Notes under the pieces: generated by a model
Seen by the model: the letters and a program-made list of their open reading frames with translations, nothing else
Told to the model about the DNA's origin: nothing
Databases searched by the model: none
Made by a program: the position numbers and the translations under genes
Shown: in pieces, positions 6,434 through 10,126 of the stretch
How positions within the stretch are numbered: position 1 is the first letter of the stretch
Layout of the letters: the number at the start of each line of letters is the position of its first letter
NCBI GenBank assembly: GCA_030624805.1
Contig: JAUXJL010000050.1
Span: forward strand, 1-10,126
From: Acidimicrobiia bacterium
GTDB taxonomy: Bacteria > Actinomycetota > Acidimicrobiia > Spongiisociales > SHLN01
DNA: 10,126 nucleotides
Direction: 5' to 3'

Positions 6434-6446
6434 CCTCACAGCCGTG
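6431..6446 (+). promoter_or_regulatory. Candidate -10 box overlapping the EamA stop, before proS
   Basis: TAGCCT (6431-6436) includes the TAG stop of the transporter gene and lies 7 nt before the proS GTG. No Shine-Dalgarno is present in the 10-nt gap, so a leaderless proS transcript is possible. No convincing -35 is visible. Confidence 0.3.
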
Positions 6447-7907
6447 GCCAACAAGAAAAGCGAGCTCGGTGTAACGCCTCTCAGTGAGGACGTATCCGCC
6501 TGGTACAACGAGATTGTGTTCAAGGCCGAACTGGCCGACCGCGGCCCGGCCAAGGGCACGATGGTCATCCGGCCCTACGGGTACACGATCTGGGAGCTCA
6601 TTCAGCAGCAGCTGGACCAACGGTTCAAGGATACGGGCCATGTAAACGCCTACTTCCCGTTGTTCATACCGGAGAGCTATATCCACCGTGAGGCCGACCA
6701 TGTGGAGGGCTTCTCTCCCGAGCTGGCCGTCGTTACCCACGCTGGAGGCAAGGAGCTGGACGAGCCCCTCGTGGTGCGACCCACTTCTGAGACTGTGGTT
6801 GGTGAGATGTATTCGCGCTGGATCACGTCCTATCGCGATCTTCCTGTTCTCATCAACGCCTGGAACAATGTCGTCCGGTGGGAGCTGCGGCCCCGCATCT
6901 TTCTTCGCACAACCGAGTTCTTGTGGCAGGAGGGCCATACCGCCCACGCCACCGAAGAGGAGGCGATGGAGGAGACGCTGAGAATGCTCGGTGTGTACGG
7001 CGAGTTCTCTCGGAACGTGGCTGCCATCCCGATGATCGAGGGGGAGAAGACACCCGGCGAGCGGTTCGCTGGGGCGGTGCAGACGTTCACCATCGAGGGG
7101 ATGATGCGCGACGGAAAGGCCCTCCAGTCAGGGACATCCCATTACCTCGGCACCAACTTCGCCAAGGCGTTCGACATCACCTACTCGGATGAGAACAACA
7201 AGGTCCAGCACGTCCATACGACGTCGTGGGGTATGTCTACCCGGATGATCGGGGCCGTGATCCTGGCCCACGGTGACGATCAGGGCCTCGTGCTTCCGCC
7301 TCGTTTGGCCCCGATTCAAGTGGTGATCGTCCCCATCGGACGCGACGAAGGCGGCGCGGCTTCCCTCGCCAAAGCCAGAGAGCTGGCTACCGATCTGAAG
7401 GTGGCGGGTGTGCGAGTGCACGTCGACGACCGGGATTCATCTCCTGGTTTCAAGTTCAACGACTGGGAGCTGAAAGGTGTGCCGCTCCGGGTTGAGCTTG
7501 GGCCTCGCGACTTGGAGGCAGGCCATGTCGTTGTCGCCCACCGGGTTGGTGAGGTGGATGAGAAAGGCCGGGCGGTCAAGCAACAGATTCCGTTTGCAGA
7601 GTTCGTTTCCGGTGTGCCGGCAATGCTCGATGCCTACCACGACATGCTGGTGGATCGTGCTCAGGCGTTCCGCGACGAGAACACAGCGGTTGTCGATGAT
7701 TGGGACGCATTCGACACCCGGGTAGCGACCGGCTTTGCCGTGGCGTTCCATTGCGGGCGCCCGGAGTGCGAAGACGACATCAAGGCCGCCACCAAGGCAA
7801 CCCCCCGCTGTATTCCGTCGGACGGCGAACCGGCCAATGGTGTATGCATCCGCTGCGACAATCCGTCCGCGTACGGAAAACGGCTCATCTTCGGCCGAGC
7901 GTACTAA
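6444..7907 (+). CDS. proS: Prolyl-tRNA synthetase, archaeal/eukaryotic type
   Basis: 487 residues from the GTG at 6444. It charges tRNA-Pro with proline. Class II core motifs are present: AYFPLFIPES (69-78), VRPTSETVVGEMY (111-123), motif 2 RPRIFLRTTEFLWQEGHTAH (149-168) and motif 3 WGMSTRMIGAVILAHGDDQG (262-281). There is no roughly 180-residue editing insertion between motifs 2 and 3. A C-terminal zinc-binding extension is present, with C437 and C442 (HCGRPEC) and C468 and C471 (CIRC), and the chain ends in the conserved Tyr of GRAY. These traits define the archaeal/eukaryotic ProRS, found in Thermus and scattered bacteria, rather than the longer common bacterial form. Start choice: the N-terminus runs MANKKSELGVTPLSEDVSAWY, as in homologues. 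It follows the EamA gene by 10 nt. Confidence 0.96.
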   Translation: MANKKSELGVTPLSEDVSAWYNEIVFKAELADRGPAKGTMVIRPYGYTIWELIQQQLDQRFKDTGHVNAYFPLFIPESYIHREADHVEGFSPELAVVTHAGGKELDEPLVVRPTSETVVGEMYSRWITSYRDLPVLINAWNNVVRWELRPRIFLRTTEFLWQEGHTAHATEEEAMEETLRMLGVYGEFSRNVAAIPMIEGEKTPGERFAGAVQTFTIEGMMRDGKALQSGTSHYLGTNFAKAFDITYSDENNKVQHVHTTSWGMSTRMIGAVILAHGDDQGLVLPPRLAPIQVVIVPIGRDEGGAASLAKARELATDLKVAGVRVHVDDRDSSPGFKFNDWELKGVPLRVELGPRDLEAGHVVVAHRVGEVDEKGRAVKQQIPFAEFVSGVPAMLDAYHDMLVDRAQAFRDENTAVVDDWDAFDTRVATGFAVAFHCGRPECEDDIKAATKATPRCIPSDGEPANGVCIRCDNPSAYGKRLIFGRAY

Positions 7908-7983
7908 ACCGCCCTGGACGGGCATCCTCGAAAACCTGTCATACCCGCTTGATACGGTGCGGACTGTGAAAGGAGGGCCGGAG

Positions 7984-8178
7984 ATGCTCATCGATTGTGA
8001 CGAATGTGTGATGCAACACACCAGCGCCTGTGACGACTGCGTTGTGACTGTGTTGCTGGGTGGACAGCCGCTCCGACGTGTGGAAATCGACAATGCCGAG
8101 GCCGACGCCATCGACAACCTGGCCGAAGCCGGCCTGGTGCCCGAGCTCCGCCTCCTGAAACGCGCCGGCAATGAGTGA
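7984..8178 (+). CDS. Small conserved CxxC...CxxC protein, function unknown
   Basis: 64 residues beginning MLIDCDECVMQHTSACDDC. Four cysteines (C5, C8, C16, C19) in a CX2C-X7-CX2C pattern suggest a small metal-binding knuckle, most likely zinc. They are followed by VVTVLLGG and a helical acidic C-terminus with NLAEAGLVPELRLLKRAG. I recall similar short proteins in Actinobacteria annotated only as hypothetical. The ATG at 7984 has a near-perfect AAAGGAGG 7 nt upstream, the best ribosome site in the window. An in-frame GTG at 7966 lies 7 nt after a TACGGT box and would add six residues (MKGGPE), so a leaderless start is an alternative. It lies between proS and an alpha/beta hydrolase gene, and its context does not reveal a role. 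Confidence 0.8.
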   Translation: MLIDCDECVMQHTSACDDCVVTVLLGGQPLRRVEIDNAEADAIDNLAEAGLVPELRLLKRAGNE

Positions 8179-8251
8179 GGCAAGACCTGTGGGCTCCTGC
8201 TCGAGACGCCGGCAACGGTCCCTCAGGAGTAAGGCAACCGCCCGGTACATT

Positions 8252-8270
8252 CGCCCGATCGGCTCGGGCG
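8252..8270 (+). other. Stem-loop in the 8179-8324 gap
   Basis: CGCCCGA (8252-8258) pairs with TCGGGCG (8264-8270) around a 5-nt loop. The same 146-bp gap holds other potential stems: CTCCTG/CAGGAG (8194-8199/8224-8229), CCG-GCAA-CGG (8209-8218, a GNRA-type tetraloop), TCATC/GATGA (8284-8296) and CTCAG/CTGAG (8222-8226/8274-8278). It could be a structured 5' leader of the hydrolase gene. No known riboswitch core was recognised, and GC-rich DNA gives such pairings easily. Confidence 0.3.
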
Positions 8271-8324
8271 ACGCTGAGAGACGTCATCGGCGATGATTGC
8301 GGTTACGTATCTGTGAGGAGTGGC

Positions 8325-9143
8325 ATGGATCGTGATGGTGAAGTCGTGGTGGGCGGTCGCTCGGTCGCGTATCGAGAGCGGGGAGAGGGGCCGTCGCTCG
8401 TCTTGCTTCACGGGTGGCCGCTCGACGGCCGGGAATGGAGCAGGCAACTCGATGGCCTCTCCGACGAGTTTCGAGTGGTGGCGTGGGACGCCCCCGGTGC
8501 CGGCCGGTCTTCGGATCCACCGGAGACCTCCCGGTTGTCCGACTGGGCCGACTGGCTGGCCGAGTTCATTGAGGCGCTCGATCTCGGGCGCTCCCACGTG
8601 GCCGGGCTTTCGTGGGGTGGGGGTCTCGCCCTCGAGTTGTATCAAAGGCATCCGGCGGTCGTCCGCACTCTGATCCTCGTGTCGGCTTATGCGGGCTGGG
8701 CAGGCTCGCTTCCCAGCGACGTCGTAGAGGAGCGGCTCGAGTTGATGCGCCGAAATTCCGGGTTACCGCCTGATCGGTGGGTCCCTGGGTTGATTCAAAC
8801 GCTCCTGGCCGACGGGGCACCGCCCGAGCTGACCGACGAGCTGGCGTCGATGATCTCGGAGTTCCATCCGGTCGCCACCAGGACCGCTCTGCGAGCTTTC
8901 GCCGAAGCCGATCTCAGGGACGTACTGCCCCGCATCGACGTGCCCACCCTCCTGCTGTGCGGCGAGCGGGACATACGCGCTCCCCGGGAAGTTTGGGAGC
9001 CTCTCCACTCGATGATCCCCAACTCCAAACTCGTCGTGATCCCGGAGGTCGGGCACATGGTCGATATGGAAGCGCCTGAGCGCTGTACGGCCGAGATCGG
9101 GGAGTTCCTCCGAGCAGCCAACGGATCAGAAGAGAACGCGTGA
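8325..9143 (+). CDS. Alpha/beta-hydrolase fold protein
   Basis: 272 residues from the ATG at 8325, with GAGGAG 4 nt upstream. The canonical elements are LLHGWPLDGREW (28-38, oxyanion-hole region), DAPGAGRS (55-62), the nucleophile elbow GLSWGGG with S96, the acid D216 in CGERDIRAP, and H244 in EVGHMVDMEAPE. The triad is intact, so it should be an active cytosolic serine hydrolase (esterase, lactonase or C-C hydrolase type). The substrate is not predictable. A helical cap lies between about 125 and 195. The frame extends upstream to 8175, but those 50 residues show no family similarity and would hide the ribosome site. No signal peptide is seen. Gene neighbours give no pathway clue. Confidence 0.9.
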   Translation: MDRDGEVVVGGRSVAYRERGEGPSLVLLHGWPLDGREWSRQLDGLSDEFRVVAWDAPGAGRSSDPPETSRLSDWADWLAEFIEALDLGRSHVAGLSWGGGLALELYQRHPAVVRTLILVSAYAGWAGSLPSDVVEERLELMRRNSGLPPDRWVPGLIQTLLADGAPPELTDELASMISEFHPVATRTALRAFAEADLRDVLPRIDVPTLLLCGERDIRAPREVWEPLHSMIPNSKLVVIPEVGHMVDMEAPERCTAEIGEFLRAANGSEENA

Positions 9144-9270
9144 CGAGGTCGCGAGCAGGGAATCCTTTCGAGCCTCGTCAGGGCGTGTGATGTTCGGAAC
9201 GTAATGGCCATCCGGCTGCGAATCGAAACACCTCTCGGAAATCGGTGTCCGTCCGACTCGACGGGAGCGA

Positions 9271-9286
9271 TAAGGTTGCCTTCATG
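9271..9286 (+). promoter_or_regulatory. Candidate -10 box before the last gene
   Basis: TAAGGT (9271-9276) lies 7 nt before the ATG at 9284, with no Shine-Dalgarno between them. This fits a leaderless or near-leaderless transcript. No good -35 is visible. Confidence 0.35.
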
Positions 9287-10105
9287 GACGTGGCTCGTGA
9301 TGCAGCACCGGAGATCGACCGGCTGGTTTTATCGGTCAACCAACAGGTGGGTGTGGTGCATGGCAGCGAGTTGACGGCGCTCGCCAGGGACCGAGGCCTC
9401 GATTCGCTCGAGCTGTTGCCGCATTTTGCCGATTTTCTGCTTGCTGGCAGGCTCTCCCCTGAGCTCGCAATGCTCCGTATGCGGTACATGCCGTCGGAGC
9501 GGGTACTCAGCCGTCTCGAAGAGCTCGAAGACAAACAACTCATCGAACGGCACGGCTCCTACTTGGCTGCAACACCGGTCATGCGCGAGCTGTTGGAGGA
9601 GTTGCTGGCTGCCCGATCCAAGGTCGCGGCCGATGTATGGGGTGACAACGACGACGAGGTGGCCACCGCCACCCGATTTGCACGAGAGGTTGGTCTGGCA
9701 GCATCAGCCGACCATACGGTGGCGGTGGTCCACCGTGCCCTGCCGCAGCCGAGTGATCCGTATCTCCGTCTCCATCAATGTCTGGTGACCCTGCGGTACA
9801 TACGCCAACACGATCACGCCGAGGCTTGGCTGTCCCGGGACTTGACCGCCCCGGCGATGACGGCCATGACGCAACTGTGGCATGGTGGCGACGTGGACGC
9901 TTCGCACGACGGGATGGGCCGGCTCGTCGAGTTGGGTTTCGCCACGGCTGAGCCGCCGGAGTTGACAATAGAGGGCCGTGCACTGAGGGACGCGATCGAG
10001 GCCGACACGAACCATCGGTCCCAGGCGACCTTCATGGTGCTCGATGATCAGGCAGCCGGCGAATTCGTTGATACGCTGCGCGACCTCCCCGGCTCGACCA
10101 ATTAG
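9284..10105 (+). CDS. Putative winged-helix protein, SCO6745-like; function unknown
   Basis: 273 residues from the ATG at 9284. Residues about 65-105 (RMRYMPSERVLSRLEELEDK, then QLIERHGSYLAATP) resemble the recognition helix and wing of a MarR-like winged-helix domain. The C-terminal half (about 160-245) has LHQCLVTLRYIRQHDHAEAW and LVELGFATAEPPELTIEGRA. These resemble the actinobacterial SCO6745-type family, in which a small winged-helix-like element ends in LT-x-E-G. The match is by eye only and no function is assigned. An in-frame GTG at 9245 would add 13 residues. The ATG is preferred because a TAAGGT box lies 7 nt upstream and a ribosome site is absent for both. It is a full gene with a TAG stop at 10103-10105. 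The last 21 bases of the window hold nothing recognisable. Confidence 0.75.
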   Translation: MDVARDAAPEIDRLVLSVNQQVGVVHGSELTALARDRGLDSLELLPHFADFLLAGRLSPELAMLRMRYMPSERVLSRLEELEDKQLIERHGSYLAATPVMRELLEELLAARSKVAADVWGDNDDEVATATRFAREVGLAASADHTVAVVHRALPQPSDPYLRLHQCLVTLRYIRQHDHAEAWLSRDLTAPAMTAMTQLWHGGDVDASHDGMGRLVELGFATAEPPELTIEGRALRDAIEADTNHRSQATFMVLDDQAAGEFVDTLRDLPGSTN

Positions 10106-10126
10106 GCGGTTTGGGCATTACACAGC

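Noticed and set aside
8205..8285. Possible tRNA-like fold
   Set aside because: No GTTCGAATC-type T-arm and no 7-bp acceptor pairing could be found.
8171..8296. 41-codon Arg-rich ORF (MSEARPVGSCSRRRQRSLRS...) overlapping the end of the CxxC gene
   Set aside because: No ribosome site of its own, biased Arg-rich composition typical of non-coding GC-rich frames, and no known relatives; possible but unsupported.
8175..8324. N-terminal extension of the alpha/beta hydrolase by 50 residues
   Set aside because: The extension lacks family similarity, and the GAGGAG ribosome site sits just before ATG 8325.
8179..8324. TPP riboswitch suggested by CTGAGA at 8274-8279
   Set aside because: The downstream THI-box elements (CCUGAUC...GGUAAUACC-like) are absent, and the downstream gene is not a thiamine gene. 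Cobalamin and SAM-type cores were also looked for and not seen.
1..10126. CRISPR array, insertion sequence, att site or replication origin
   Set aside because: No regularly spaced repeats, transposase or integrase reading frames, terminal inverted repeats with duplications, or DnaA-box clusters were seen.

Overview
The window looks like a housekeeping stretch of a high-GC actinobacterial chromosome. Supporting signs are the GC-rich third codon positions, an Actinobacteria-like class II aldolase starting MPIATPDTY, an ilvB leader-peptide attenuator, a coiled-coil NYN-domain protein, a DUF402 protein, and start codons often preceded by a TAnnnT box rather than a Shine-Dalgarno. The prolyl-tRNA synthetase is the archaeal/eukaryotic type, and leuA has the LRDGEQSPGI type of N-terminus. 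Together these suggest a deep or uncultured actinobacterial lineage such as Acidimicrobiia. That placement is inference and was not tested.

Left part (1-2600, minus strand): a branched-chain amino acid operon read right to left. It has a promoter, a 12-codon leader peptide rich in Ile/Thr/Leu/Val codons, a hairpin, an intrinsic terminator acting as attenuator, ilvB, ilvN (ATGA overlap) and the first 21 codons of leuA, cut by the window edge. IlvB and IlvN make acetolactate; LeuA commits 2-oxoisovalerate to leucine.

Middle (2596-5452): a plus-strand coiled-coil/NYN putative RNase diverges from the ilv leader. It meets a minus-strand fructose-bisphosphate aldolase head-on, with the two stop codons abutting in a TGATCA palindrome and no spacer. 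Divergent from the aldolase is a DUF402 (nucleotide phosphatase-like) protein.

Right part (5486-10105, all plus strand): an EamA/DMT 10-TM transporter, proS, a 64-residue CxxC...CxxC protein, an alpha/beta hydrolase with a complete catalytic triad, and a winged-helix-like protein of uncertain function. Intergenic gaps are 10 to about 150 bp. No mobile elements, CRISPR arrays, tRNAs or rRNAs were seen, and no gap between genes exceeds 300 bases. The most informative non-coding signal is the ilvB attenuator, whose leader peptide appears to be leaderless or nearly so. I found no convincing new multi-gene system.
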